From Curtobacterium sp. MCBA15_001 (GTDB lineage: Bacteria > Actinomycetota > Actinomycetes > Actinomycetales > Microbacteriaceae): a stretch of 40,254 nucleotides of DNA. The stretch's first letter is position 1, and the number at the start of each line of letters is the position of its first letter. The notes beneath the pieces were generated by a model. It had not been told where the DNA came from, made no database searches, and saw nothing but the letters and a program-made list of their open reading frames with translations. Below, piece after piece: positions 1 through 8,309 of this stretch. The DNA is taken from NCBI RefSeq assembly GCF_001864835.1, contig NZ_MJGI01000022.1:1-40254 (forward strand). The letters are read 5' to 3'. The position numbers were made by a program, and so were the translations under genes.

Positions 1-4
1 ACAC

Positions 5-40
5 GAGAACGGCCGGCCCCACAAGGGACCGGCCGTTCTC
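5..40. terminator. Hairpin terminator, probably bidirectional
   Basis: Arms GAGAACGGCCGG and its complement (29-40) form a 12-bp GC-rich stem, extended by C/G pairs, around a short ACAA-centred loop. It lies just past the stop of the leftward DUF1992 gene. No U tract is visible, which is usual for actinobacterial terminators. It may also serve a gene beyond the left edge. Confidence 0.6.
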
Positions 41-77
41 GCGTGCTGCCTGTACCGGACGGGAGGCACGACCCGGC

Positions 78-674
78 TCAGCCGCGCCGGCGCCACCACC
101 GGCGTGGACGCTCCGCCGCCCGCGCCACGTCCGCCGCCAGCGCTGCGGCCGCCATGCGCTCCTGCCGGCGCTCGGCCCACGCGGTGACCTCGGCCTCGAC
201 GTCGCGCAGCGGTGTGACCACGGGCGGCCCGCCGAGCAGTTGCCGCCGGGCCTCCTTCACGCGGGCGTTGAAGTCGACGAGCACGTCACGGACGTCGCCC
301 TCGTGCGACAGTGCGTCCAGGGCGTCGTCGAGCTCGGCGTCCTCGGTGCGCAGGGCCAGCGCGGGCGGTGCGATGCCGCGGATGTCCTCACGCTCGATCT
401 TCGACTTGATCCACCAGTCCGGGTCGTGGTGGCCGTCGTTCCCGGGCAGGGGCTTGCCGTGGTACGGGTTGCCCTCGAACACCCCGCGGCGTTCCGCTTC
501 CTCGATCTGGGCACGGGCGTGTGCGGCGACGTCCGCGGCCTTGAGCAGCCGACGTTCCTCGCGCACCTCGTCGGGGTCGAGCGAGCCGCGTTCGATCTCA
601 CTGTCGACGAGCTGCTGGTAGCGGTAGCGCGCTGCTCGACGGAGGCGGTCCATGCGTGCGTCGATGTCGTTCAT
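78..674 (-). CDS. DUF1992 (DnaJ-homologue subfamily C member 28-like) protein
   Basis: A 198-residue soluble protein with no signal peptide or membrane segment. Residues about 58-78 carry the family hallmark (EEAERRG.FEGNPYHGKPLPG), and a charged helical region follows. DUF1992 occurs in bacteria and in eukaryotic DNAJC28; its biochemical role is not established, and no J domain (HPD motif) is present here. The C-terminus is very basic (RRWWRRRG). The ATG at 674 is about 100 bp from the divergent exchanger gene. The family call is from the motif; no function is inferred. Confidence 0.8.
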   Translation of the reverse strand: MNDIDARMDRLRRAARYRYQQLVDSEIERGSLDPDEVREERRLLKAADVAAHARAQIEEAERRGVFEGNPYHGKPLPGNDGHHDPDWWIKSKIEREDIRGIAPPALALRTEDAELDDALDALSHEGDVRDVLVDFNARVKEARRQLLGGPPVVTPLRDVEAEVTAWAERRQERMAAAALAADVARAAERPRRWWRRRG

Positions 675-772
675 CGTCGTTCCATGATGCCCCGCACCGC
701 CGACGGCGTCACCCAGGCCGTTCTGCGCGGGACCGAGAACGCTCGCGGCCGACCCGGGCCACGGTCGTGGAC

Positions 773-1837
773 ATGGATTCCCTGCCGCTCTGGTTGCTCG
801 TGGTGATCTTCGTCGCTGGTGCCGCCGTCATCTGGGTCGCCGGCATCCAGCTCTCGAAGACGACCGACGTGCTCGACGACCGCCTGCACCTCGGCAGTGC
901 GCTCGGCGGCCTCATCGTGCTGGCCGTGGCGACGAACCTGCCCGAGATCGCGATCACGGTGAGTGCGGGACTGTCCGGGTCGATCGAGGTCGCAGCGGGC
1001 AACATCCTGGGCGGGATCGCGCTCCAGACCGTGGTCATCGCGGTGCTCGACGCCTTCGGCAAGCGCGGGAAGGGCGTGAACCCGATCACGTACCGCGCGG
1101 CTTCGCTCACGCTGGTGCTCGAGGCGCTGGTCGTGGTCGCCGTGCTGGCGGTCGTCATCGCCGGCAGCCAGCTCCCGCCCGACCTGGTCGTCGCCCGGCT
1201 CACCCCCGACGTCGTGCTCATCGCCGCGATCTGGCTGGTGGGACTCTTCCTGGTCCAGCGCGCCGGCAAGGGGCTGCCATGGCATGAGAGCGGGCACGCG
1301 CCCGACGCCACCCCCCACGCTTCTGGACACCGGACACGGACGAAGGACAGCGGCCCGCGGATGAGCACCCGCAGAGCCGCGGTCGTCTTCAGCGTCTCCG
1401 CCCTGGCCACGCTGGTCGCCGGCGTCGTGCTGGAGCGTGCGGGCGACGCGGCATCGAGCCAGATCGGCCTCTCCGGCGTGCTCTTCGGTGCGACCGTCCT
1501 GGCGCTCGCGACGAGCCTGCCGGAGATCTCCACGGGCCTCCAGGCCGTCCGGCAGGGAGACGACAACCTGGCGGTCTCCGACATCTTCGGAGGCAACGCC
1601 TTCCTGCCCGTGCTGTTCCTGGTCGCCACGGTGCTGTCGGGGAAGGCGGTGCTGCCGCAGGCGAACGCGAGTGACGTCTACCTGACGGCGTTGGCCGTGC
1701 TGCTGACGCTCGTCTACGCCGTCGGCCTGGTGTTCCGGCCGAAGCGCCGGATCATCGGGATGGGCGTCGACTCGTTCGTCGTCGTCGTGCTCTACCTGGT
1801 GGGTGTCGCCGGCCTGGTCGCCATCACACTCGGCTGA
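773..1837 (+). CDS. Sodium/calcium exchanger-type (CaCA) membrane protein
   Basis: A 354-residue integral membrane protein with about ten hydrophobic segments in two homologous halves. Each half carries a CaCA alpha repeat: ATNLPE near residues 53-58 followed by GNILGG, and ATSLPE near 246-251 followed by DIFGGNAF. The acidic residue in these motifs binds cation in the family. The halves are joined by a hydrophilic, His-rich loop (about 165-200). The start is set at ATG 773, since the longer frame back to 656 encodes only basic low-complexity sequence and overlaps the divergent promoter region. It converges with the GH15 gene only 10 bp away. Whether Ca2+, Na+ or H+ is exchanged cannot be read from sequence. 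Confidence 0.85.
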   Translation: MDSLPLWLLVVIFVAGAAVIWVAGIQLSKTTDVLDDRLHLGSALGGLIVLAVATNLPEIAITVSAGLSGSIEVAAGNILGGIALQTVVIAVLDAFGKRGKGVNPITYRAASLTLVLEALVVVAVLAVVIAGSQLPPDLVVARLTPDVVLIAAIWLVGLFLVQRAGKGLPWHESGHAPDATPHASGHRTRTKDSGPRMSTRRAAVVFSVSALATLVAGVVLERAGDAASSQIGLSGVLFGATVLALATSLPEISTGLQAVRQGDDNLAVSDIFGGNAFLPVLFLVATVLSGKAVLPQANASDVYLTALAVLLTLVYAVGLVFRPKRRIIGMGVDSFVVVVLYLVGVAGLVAITLG

Positions 1838-1847
1838 CCGCCGGTCG

Positions 1848-3668
1848 TCACTCCGCGGTGGCCACCTCTTCGATCGTCAGCGCCGCCTGGATGAGCGCCA
1901 GGTGGGACAGCCCCTGCGGGATGTTCCCCATGAACTCCCCGTCGACCGCGCTGAGCATCTCGCTGAACAGCCCGACGTCGTTCGCCTGGTCGACCATCTG
2001 GTCCATGAGCTCCGTGGCGTCGTCGACCCGTCCCACGCAGGCCATCGCGGCCGCCAGCCAGAACGAGCACGCGACGAAGGGTGACTCCTCGTCCGCCATC
2101 CCCGTGTACCGGTAGACGAGCGGCCCCTCCTGCAGCTGGTCCTCGATCGCGCGGATGGTTGACTCCATGCGGGGGCCGCGGTCGAACGCCGACATGGCGT
2201 GCAGCAGGATCGAGGTGTCGAGCGCCGTCGATCCCGGGTACATCACGTAGTGCCCGCGTTCCTCGTCCCACCCGTGCTCCGACACCCACTGCTCGATGAG
2301 CTCGCGGTTCTCGACCCACTTCGCGCGCGGGCCGTCGATCATGCCCGCGTCGTGCAGTTCGACCGCGGCGTCGAGCGCCTGCCAGCAGCCGATCTTGCTC
2401 GACACGTAGTGCTGCGTGTCCTGGAGCTCCCACATGCCGGAGTCGGCCTCGGGCCAGCGGTGGCAGGCGTCGTCGGCCAGGTTCTGCAGCACCGACGCCG
2501 TCTTGCGGTCGAGGACGTTGCCGGCGCGGACGTACTGCCGCAGGATCTCGAACACGTCGCCCCACACGCCGAGCTGGAGCTGGTCACCGGCGCGGTTGCC
2601 GACGGTGACGGGGCCGATGCCCTTCCACCCGGGGACGTCGACCTCGTCGACCTCGTCGGTCTTCGACCCGTCGAGCCGGTAGAAGATCGGCATCGTCTCG
2701 TCGTGCTCGGCGATCGTGCGCATCAGCCACGACACCGCGGCGTGCGTCTCCTCGCGCAGGCCGAAACGGGTCAGCGCGTGCACCGTGTACGACAGGTCGC
2801 GGACCCAGGCGAACCGGTAGTCCCAGTTCTTCCCGCCGGTGCGGTCCTCGGGCAGGCTGGTCGTCGGCGCCGCGGCGATCGCGCCGGTGGGCGAGTATAT
2901 GAGCAGCTTCAGTGCCAGGGCGCTGCGCTGGACGGCGTCGGCCCAGGGGCCGTCGTACGAGAACGCCTCGGACCACTTCGTCCAGTTCTCGATCGTGCGG
3001 TCGACCGCGGCCATGGTGCCCTCGGGGTCGGGCATGAAGATCGGCTCGTCGTGGGTGCCGACGATCGTCAGGATCGACTTCGACCCCTCGGTCGTGGAGA
3101 ACCGCCCCGAGAACCGTGGACCGTCGTCGTGGACCGGGTCGAAGCCGTGCTCGACGATGGCGATCGTCACGCCGTCGATGCCGATCACCGCGCCGTTGCC
3201 GGTGTCGAGCCGCTTCGGTTCGGCGGTGTTCAACATCGTGCCGGGCACCACCGCCCACTCCATCTCGACCGAGCCGGACACGCCCTGCACGCAGCGGGCG
3301 ATCTCGGCCCACGGCAGGCGTCCTGCGACTCCGGTTGCCATCGCGTCGGTCACCGTCGCCGTCCCGGACTCCGTGGTCCAGGTCGTGACGAGCACGTTCG
3401 TCCCCGGGATGTACGCGCGGGACACGCTCGCGCCGCCGTCGGCCGGGCGCAGGGCGATGTGGCCGCCGTGCTCGGCGTCGACGATGCTCGCGAACACCGG
3501 GGGTGAGTCCATCGCCGGGATCGGCAGCCAGTCGATCCGGCCGTCCAGGGCGATGAGCGCGACGGTGCGGCCGTCCCCGATCGCGCCGTACGAGCGGAGC
3601 GGGACGTAGCCGTCGGTCCGTTCCTCGTTGTCGGAGGCGTCGGGGGTGTCGCGCGTGCGTTCAGACAT
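1848..3668 (-). CDS. Glycoside hydrolase family 15 (glucoamylase/trehalase-like)
   Basis: A 606-residue protein with the usual layout of bacterial GH15 enzymes: an N-terminal beta-sandwich domain (about 20-235, starting YVPLRSYGAIGDGRTVALI) and a C-terminal (alpha/alpha)6 barrel. Seen motifs are NWDYRFAWVRD (281-291), the SGMWEL segment with probable general acid Glu414, and KIGCWQALD (425-433). The family hydrolyses alpha-glucosidic bonds of dextrins or trehalose. No signal peptide is present, so it is probably cytoplasmic. The start is ATG 3668; an in-frame ATG at 3677 adds three residues. The frame further upstream to 4037 is arginine-rich non-coding sequence. It is divergent from the small ORF and rtcB. 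Substrate is unassigned. Confidence 0.88.
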   Translation of the reverse strand: MSERTRDTPDASDNEERTDGYVPLRSYGAIGDGRTVALIALDGRIDWLPIPAMDSPPVFASIVDAEHGGHIALRPADGGASVSRAYIPGTNVLVTTWTTESGTATVTDAMATGVAGRLPWAEIARCVQGVSGSVEMEWAVVPGTMLNTAEPKRLDTGNGAVIGIDGVTIAIVEHGFDPVHDDGPRFSGRFSTTEGSKSILTIVGTHDEPIFMPDPEGTMAAVDRTIENWTKWSEAFSYDGPWADAVQRSALALKLLIYSPTGAIAAAPTTSLPEDRTGGKNWDYRFAWVRDLSYTVHALTRFGLREETHAAVSWLMRTIAEHDETMPIFYRLDGSKTDEVDEVDVPGWKGIGPVTVGNRAGDQLQLGVWGDVFEILRQYVRAGNVLDRKTASVLQNLADDACHRWPEADSGMWELQDTQHYVSSKIGCWQALDAAVELHDAGMIDGPRAKWVENRELIEQWVSEHGWDEERGHYVMYPGSTALDTSILLHAMSAFDRGPRMESTIRAIEDQLQEGPLVYRYTGMADEESPFVACSFWLAAAMACVGRVDDATELMDQMVDQANDVGLFSEMLSAVDGEFMGNIPQGLSHLALIQAALTIEEVATAE

Positions 3669-3769
3669 GGTGTCCATGCTGCCCGCCGGTACTGACGGCG
3701 ACCCGCTGCGGTTCGTACCCCGGTCATCCAGACCGAGCCGGGCCTCCAGGCCGACCCGCCGGACGCGGG

Positions 3770-3799
3770 TTGTGCATCCCGGGCGTGTCGCGCTAGTGT
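3770..3799 (+). promoter_or_regulatory. SigA-like promoter of the small ORF
   Basis: TTGTGC (3770-3775) and TAGTGT (3794-3799) are separated by 18 bp. Transcription would start near 3806, giving a leader of about 55 nt before the ATG at 3860. Confidence 0.5.
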
Positions 3800-3807
3800 C
3801 GCTCTTC

Positions 3808-3841
3808 CTGCCCGCCCCGGGCAGCACCTGCCAGCGGCAGG
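3808..3841 (+). promoter_or_regulatory. Two adjacent hairpins in the small ORF leader
   Basis: CTGCCCG/CGGGCAG (3808-3824, 3-nt loop) and CCTGCC/GGCAGG (3827-3841, 3-nt loop) lie one after the other. They sit just ahead of a strong Shine-Dalgarno (GGAAGGA, 3847-3853). This could be a regulatory leader or a stability element. No known riboswitch class is recognised. Confidence 0.4.
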
Positions 3842-3859
3842 ACACCGGAAGGACCGCGC

Positions 3860-3967
3860 ATGCGCGCCGTGCAGTACCCAGGACAGCGGATCGAGCTCCA
3901 GCTCGATGCGCTCGTGGTGCTGCCCGAACAGCGCCGTGCACAGCAGTCCGCCGGGAACCCCGCGTAG
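3860..3967 (+). CDS. Putative 35-residue small protein upstream of rtcB
   Basis: The ORF starts at ATG 3860, six bases after the Shine-Dalgarno GGAAGGA, and ends at TAG 3965-3967. It has its own promoter (3770-3799), a structured leader and a downstream hairpin (3983-4013), so it looks like a complete small transcription unit. The product starts MRAVQYPGQRIELQLDALVV and ends in a Gln/Arg/Ala-rich stretch with no membrane segment or cysteines. I do not recognise the family. It could be a free small protein, or a leader peptide controlling rtcB through the hairpin. Translation is inferred from the signals only. Confidence 0.45.
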   Translation: MRAVQYPGQRIELQLDALVVLPEQRRAQQSAGNPA

Positions 3968-3982
3968 GCACGACCGTCACCA

Positions 3983-4013
3983 GACGCCCCGTGCCCACCC
4001 GGCCCGGGGCGTC
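3983..4013 (+). terminator. Hairpin between the small ORF and rtcB
   Basis: GACGCCCCG (3983-3991) pairs perfectly with CGGGGCGTC (4005-4013) around a 13-nt loop. It could terminate the small ORF transcript or act as an attenuator ahead of rtcB. There is no U tract. Confidence 0.5.
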
Positions 4014-4128
4014 GCTCGCCGTCCTCCTCGCGTCCACGACGCGGACCGTCCGTCACGGACCGGAGGCTCGGCGTGGTCCCGCCTCGGACCGTCACCATCA
4101 GAACGACGAAACGAGACGAGACGAAGCA

Positions 4129-5295
4129 ATGCAGAAGATCACCGGCCGGCTGCTGTCCTGGGCGAGCCTGCTCGAGGAGAACACGGAGCAGCAGGCCCGC
4201 ACGACCGCAGCGATGCCCTTCGTGTTCCCCCACCTGGCACTGATGCCCGACGCGCACCTGGGCCTCGGCGCGACCGTGGGCTCGGTCATCCCGACCCTCG
4301 GCGCCGTGATGCCCGCGGCCGTCGGCGTCGACATCGGCTGCGGGATGATCGCCGTGCGCACGCAGTTCACGGCGTCCGACCTGCCCGAGGACCTGCGACC
4401 GCTGCGCGAGCAGATCGAGCGGGCGATCCCGCTGTCCGCCGGCGCGACGAACCGGAAGATCGTGGCGACCGCCGCGCCGCGGATCGCCGAGCTCGAGACG
4501 ATGGCCGAGGCCGCCGGGTTCGACCCTGCGGGTGCTCTCGGCGGATGGCGCAACCAGCTCGGCACGCTGGGTTCCGGCAACCACTTCATCGAGGTGAGCC
4601 TGGACGAGGAGGACCGCGTCTGGCTGTTCCTGCACTCCGGGTCGCGGGGTGTCGGCAACAAGATCGCGCAGCGCCACATCAAGGTCGCCAAGGCGGCGAT
4701 GGAGCGCTGGTGGATCACCCTGCCGGACCCCGACCTGGCCTACCTGGTCGAGGGGACCCCGGAGTTCGACCGGTACATCGCCGAACTGCGGTGGGCGCAG
4801 CACTTCGCCCTGCTCAACCGCGAGGAGATGATGGACCGGGTCGTGCGGCAGCTCGCCGAGGTCATCGGCACGCCGGTCGACGAGCAGGAGCGGATCAACT
4901 GCCACCACAACTTCACCCAGCGGGAGACGCACTGGGGGAAGTCGGTGTGGGTCTCGCGGAAGGGCGCGATCCAGGCGCGGGAGGGGCAGCTCGGGCTCAT
5001 CCCGGGGTCCATGGGCACGGCGTCGTACGTCGTCGAGGGACGGGGCAACAAGCCGTCGCTCGAGTCCTCGCCGCACGGCGCCGGACGGATGTACTCGCGG
5101 TCGGCGGCGCGTCGGACGTTCACGCACGACGAGCTCCGGGCGGCGATGACCGGGATCGAGTACCGCGACACCGACGCGTTCCTGGACGAGATCCCGGCGG
5201 CGTACAAGCCCATCGACCAGGTGATGGCGGACGCCGAGGACCTGGTGACCATCCGGCACACGCTCCGGCAGGTGGTCAACGTCAAGGGCGACTGA
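4129..5295 (+). CDS. rtcB: RtcB family RNA ligase
   Basis: A 388-residue RtcB, close to family length. RtcB joins 2',3'-cyclic-phosphate or 3'-phosphate RNA ends to 5'-hydroxyl ends using GTP and Mn2+, in tRNA or RNA repair. Visible signatures are PDAHLG (40-45), GVDIGCGM with Mn-binding Asp68 and Cys71, GSGNHF with Asn151/His152, LFLHSGSRG with His169, NCHHN (258-262) and SPHGAGR, whose His316 should be the guanylylated residue. All key residues are intact. ATG 4129 starts MQKITGRLLSW, where the conserved fold begins. No rtcA, archease or rtcR is nearby. A strong hairpin follows the stop. Confidence 0.93.
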   Translation: MQKITGRLLSWASLLEENTEQQARTTAAMPFVFPHLALMPDAHLGLGATVGSVIPTLGAVMPAAVGVDIGCGMIAVRTQFTASDLPEDLRPLREQIERAIPLSAGATNRKIVATAAPRIAELETMAEAAGFDPAGALGGWRNQLGTLGSGNHFIEVSLDEEDRVWLFLHSGSRGVGNKIAQRHIKVAKAAMERWWITLPDPDLAYLVEGTPEFDRYIAELRWAQHFALLNREEMMDRVVRQLAEVIGTPVDEQERINCHHNFTQRETHWGKSVWVSRKGAIQAREGQLGLIPGSMGTASYVVEGRGNKPSLESSPHGAGRMYSRSAARRTFTHDELRAAMTGIEYRDTDAFLDEIPAAYKPIDQVMADAEDLVTIRHTLRQVVNVKGD

Positions 5296-5300
5296 CCGTC

Positions 5301-5342
5301 GGACGGGAGGCGCGGTGCGGGACCGCGGCGTGCCTCCCGTCC
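5301..5342 (+). terminator. rtcB terminator hairpin
   Basis: GGACGGGAGGC (5301-5311) pairs with GCCTCCCGTCC (5332-5342), and an inner GCGG/CCGC stem extends it. It lies 5 bp after the rtcB stop. The same GGACGGGAGGC arm recurs in other hairpins of the window. Confidence 0.75.
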
Positions 5343-5393
5343 GTCGTCGGCGCGCGCCGGACAGCCGCAGTCGCCTCGGGCAGAGTGGTTGCC

Positions 5394-6251
5394 GTGACCG
5401 ACAGCGCCGAAGCCACCGCCCGCGAGACCGGACGACAGGTGCGTCGTGCTGCCGACAGCCGCTGGTTCGAGGTGACCGCGCGGGCCGGCTTCGTCGGCAG
5501 CGGCGTGGTCCACCTGCTCATCGGGTACCTGGCGGTCCTGCTCGGCATCGGCACCTCCGCCGGCGGCAGTGGTTCCCAGGGGTCGCAGTCCGGCGAGACC
5601 GACCAGTCTGGTGCCCTGGCGCAGCTCGCCGCGGTGCCGGGCGGGGTCGTCCTGCTCTGGGTCGTCGCCGTCGGCACCGCCGCGCTGACCCTCCGCCTCG
5701 TCGTCGAGGCCGTCGTGGGCGGTCGGACCGACTCGGCACGGTCGTGGCTGAACCGCGGCAAGAACGTCGCCAAGGCCGTCGTCTACGGCGTCATCGCGTA
5801 CTCGTCGACGTCGTTCGCACTCGGTGCGGGCAGGAGCTCGTCCGGGTCGACGCGCAGTGCTGCGGCCAAGGCGCTCGCCACGCCGGGCGGGGTGTTCCTG
5901 CTGCTCGCCGTGGCCGCGATCGCCGTCGCCGTCGGGATCGGGCTCGTCGTCATCGGGGTCCGCCGCTCGTACCGGAAGCACCTCGTCACGCCGCCGGCGA
6001 GCGTGGAGCGGCCGCTGACCGTGCTCGCGGTGACGGGCTACGTGGCGAAGGGCATCGCCGTGACGATCGTCGGCGTGCTGGTGGCCGTGGCGGCGTTCAC
6101 GAGCGACCCGGAGCAGGCGACCGGGCTCGATGGTGCGTTCGAGGCGGTCAAGGCGATGCCCGGTGGTGGGGTGCTGCTCGTGGTGATCGGCGTCGGGTTC
6201 CTGGCCTTCGGCGTCTACAGCTTCTTCCGCGCGAAGTACGCCCGCATCTGA
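5394..6251 (+). CDS. DUF1206 membrane protein
   Basis: A 285-residue protein with six hydrophobic helices arranged as three DUF1206 repeats of two helices each. The repeats begin near residues 20 (FEVTARAGFVGSGVVHLLIG), 115 (NRGKNVAKAVVYGVIAYSS) and 205 (LTVLAVTGYVAKGIAVTIVG). DUF1206 is a common actinobacterial and cyanobacterial family of unknown function. GTG 5394 is preceded at 7 nt by a -10-like CAGAGT, so the mRNA is probably leaderless; GTG 5385 is a less likely start. The frame upstream of this point overlaps rtcB and is not coding. Confidence 0.85.
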   Translation: MTDSAEATARETGRQVRRAADSRWFEVTARAGFVGSGVVHLLIGYLAVLLGIGTSAGGSGSQGSQSGETDQSGALAQLAAVPGGVVLLWVVAVGTAALTLRLVVEAVVGGRTDSARSWLNRGKNVAKAVVYGVIAYSSTSFALGAGRSSSGSTRSAAAKALATPGGVFLLLAVAAIAVAVGIGLVVIGVRRSYRKHLVTPPASVERPLTVLAVTGYVAKGIAVTIVGVLVAVAAFTSDPEQATGLDGAFEAVKAMPGGGVLLVVIGVGFLAFGVYSFFRAKYARI

Positions 6252-6299
6252 CCGCCGCGCCGCACACCGCACGGCCCGCCGCGGCCGGGGTCTCCGCCG

Positions 6300-6371
6300 C
6301 GCATCGCACCCCGCCGCGGACATCGCGCCCCGTTGCCTCGGGGTGCGACGTTCGTCCTGGGGTGCGATGCG
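6300..6371. terminator. Nested inverted repeats between convergent genes
   Basis: Outer arms of 13 bp (6300-6312 and 6359-6371, core GCATCGCACCCC) enclose an inner pair (6323-6332 and 6339-6348) made of the same CATCGCRCCCCG element. The structure separates the stops at 6251 (+) and 6405 (-) and probably terminates both transcripts. Confidence 0.55.
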
Positions 6372-6404
6372 TGAGGCGCGACGGCCATGCGCGGTCACAG
6401 CTGG

Positions 6405-8117
6405 TCAGTCGCGGTCGCCGAAGAGCCCCATGCCGTGCTTCGTCAGCACGTCGTAGGCGTCACCGAAGGTCTCGGGCACCGGGGCGCCCGGCTCGTACTT
6501 CGCCAGCAGCAGCCCGAGCAGTCCCCTGCCCGGGGCGCTGAGGGGCCGACGCCGTCCCCGCTCGCTCGGCGCGGCCCGTCGGTGCTCGGGGTTCTTCGGC
6601 ACGAACGGCTTCGCGACGTCCGGCCAGAGCTGCGGCTGGCGGGGGACCCGGCGGTTCAGCGCGTTCTGGATCCCGGTCGCGCCGGCGTCACGGTGGGTGA
6701 GCGGCTCGAGGCCGTGCTGCTGCGTCAGGGTGTGGACGACCGCGGCGTGGTGCATCGGTTCGTTCACGACCGTCCCGGCCTCCGTGTAGGCCGACACCAC
6801 GAACGCGGGGACACGGCCGCCGAGTCGGTCGAAGGTGAACCCCATCTCGCCGGGTTCGGGGCTGCCCGACGGTGGGACGGCGCCGGGCGGTGGTACGTGG
6901 TCGTAGATGCCCCCGTGCTCGTCGAAGGTCACGACCAGCGCGGTGTTCACGGCGTTCGACCCGGTGGTGGAACGGCCGTCGCGGACGGCGCCGTACACCT
7001 CGGCGAGCAGGGCCTCGGCGGCGCGCACGTCGCTCATCGCGCTGTCGAAGGGCTCCTCGCCCGGGTCGTCGACGACCTTCGGGCGGTTCTGCGGCGGGTG
7101 CATGTCGTTGTGGTCGAAGACCATGCGCGGCTCGACGAACGCGTAGTCGGGCAGGGTGCCGGCAGCGGCGTCCGCGTGGAACTGCTCCATGCTGCGGAAG
7201 TTGCTCTTCCAGTAGCGCTCGATGGACGGCGCGTGCAGGAAACCGGTGAGCGAGACGACCTGGTCGGCGTCGTAGTACACACGCCAGCTGCGGCCCGCGT
7301 CCTCGAGCCGGTTGAAGAGCGTCGGGACCGACGACGCCGCGAGCCACTTGCCCGGACCGTCGCCCATCCCGTTCGTCACGTACCCGTGCGAGGTGCTCGC
7401 GTGGAAGAACGACCGGTTGCAGAACGTCTGCGACGGCACGGCGCAGTGCCAGTGGTCGTACACCGCGAAGGACCGTGCCAGCGTCGAGAACACCGGCAGC
7501 ATCTCGGGGGAGAAGCCGCCCATCACCCGGGAGTACTCGTCCACCGACGGTTCGCGGCCGCGTTCGAGCCGGTAGTTGACGACGTAGTCGTGCACGAAGC
7601 CGGACATGGTCGGTGCGTCGGTCGAGGCCGGCGCGTTGTACGGCGCCGCGTACCCGTGCTGGTCGGGTCGGGCGTTCTCCGGCGGGTCGACGACGCCGTA
7701 CCACTGGGTGTTGACGTGCGGCAGGAACTCTCCCGGGTCCGGGTCGGGCTGGCTCATGACCGTGTCGGTCGAGCCCTCGTACACGTGCGCCGGGACGACC
7801 GTGCCGTCGGGAGCGGTGTTGCTGTGCGTGCCGTGCTGCAGGCCCTCGAACGACACTCCGTCGCGCAGGTCCGCGTCCGCGTACAGCCGGCCGAACACGT
7901 GGTCGAAGCTGCGGTTCTCGAACATCAGCACGACGACGTGGTCGAACCCGGGCTCGCGGCGCTCGGGCAGCGGGGTGAACCCGTACCGCTCGTCCTGGGT
8001 GCGCTGGTCGTACGCGACGCCCGCGCCGACCGCTCCCGCCCCGACGGCGGCGCCCGCAGCGCCGATGCCCGCACGCCGCAGGAACGCACGGCGCGAGTGC
8101 TCGGTGTCGCCGGACAT
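6405..8117 (-). CDS. Tat-exported phosphoesterase (phospholipase C / acid phosphatase family)
   Basis: A 570-residue protein of the PF04185 phosphoesterase family (non-haemolytic phospholipase C and AcpA-type phosphatases). The N-terminus has a twin-arginine signal (SRRAFLRRAGIG, 8-19) followed by an Ala/Gly hydrophobic stretch. The mature part starts with the metal/catalytic segment VVVLMFENRSFDHVFG (61-76) and later shows DEHGGIYDH and HNDMHPPQ motifs typical of the family. It should act outside the membrane on phosphate esters or phospholipids. The start ATG 8117 has a -10-like GACACT 6 nt upstream. The frame extending to 9218 is the antisense of the SMP-30 gene. Exact substrate is unknown. 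Confidence 0.88.
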   Translation of the reverse strand: MSGDTEHSRRAFLRRAGIGAAGAAVGAGAVGAGVAYDQRTQDERYGFTPLPERREPGFDHVVVLMFENRSFDHVFGRLYADADLRDGVSFEGLQHGTHSNTAPDGTVVPAHVYEGSTDTVMSQPDPDPGEFLPHVNTQWYGVVDPPENARPDQHGYAAPYNAPASTDAPTMSGFVHDYVVNYRLERGREPSVDEYSRVMGGFSPEMLPVFSTLARSFAVYDHWHCAVPSQTFCNRSFFHASTSHGYVTNGMGDGPGKWLAASSVPTLFNRLEDAGRSWRVYYDADQVVSLTGFLHAPSIERYWKSNFRSMEQFHADAAAGTLPDYAFVEPRMVFDHNDMHPPQNRPKVVDDPGEEPFDSAMSDVRAAEALLAEVYGAVRDGRSTTGSNAVNTALVVTFDEHGGIYDHVPPPGAVPPSGSPEPGEMGFTFDRLGGRVPAFVVSAYTEAGTVVNEPMHHAAVVHTLTQQHGLEPLTHRDAGATGIQNALNRRVPRQPQLWPDVAKPFVPKNPEHRRAAPSERGRRRPLSAPGRGLLGLLLAKYEPGAPVPETFGDAYDVLTKHGMGLFGDRD

Positions 8118-8160
8118 GCCACGAGTGTCCCGCACGGTTCGCACACGGGGCAAGGGTGCC

Positions 8161-8225
8161 GAGCCGAGCCCATCCGAGCCGAGCCCATCCGAGCCGAGCC
8201 GAGCCGAGCCGAACCGAGCCGAGCC
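8161..8225. repeat. Pentanucleotide tandem repeat (GAGCC)n
   Basis: Thirteen contiguous 5-mers: GAGCC in most, CATCC at units 3 and 6, GAACC at unit 11. Units 1-3 and 4-6 form a perfect 15-bp duplication. It lies between two divergent genes (starts 8117 and 8310), upstream of both promoter regions. Confidence 0.9.
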
Positions 8226-8309
8226 CGGACGGGATCGGACCCCGGGCGGCGGAGCGCCACGGTCCTTCGGCTGGACGCGCACAGACGGGGCGGACGGTAG
8301 ACCGGGTCG

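Noticed and set aside
1792..2565. 257-codon minus-strand frame within the GH15 gene
   Set aside because: Another frame of the same strand as GH15; Arg/Gly-rich shadow.
4740..6398. Long minus-strand frame opposite rtcB and DUF1206
   Set aside because: It has no domains and biased Arg/His/Asp composition, and both opposite genes are clear.
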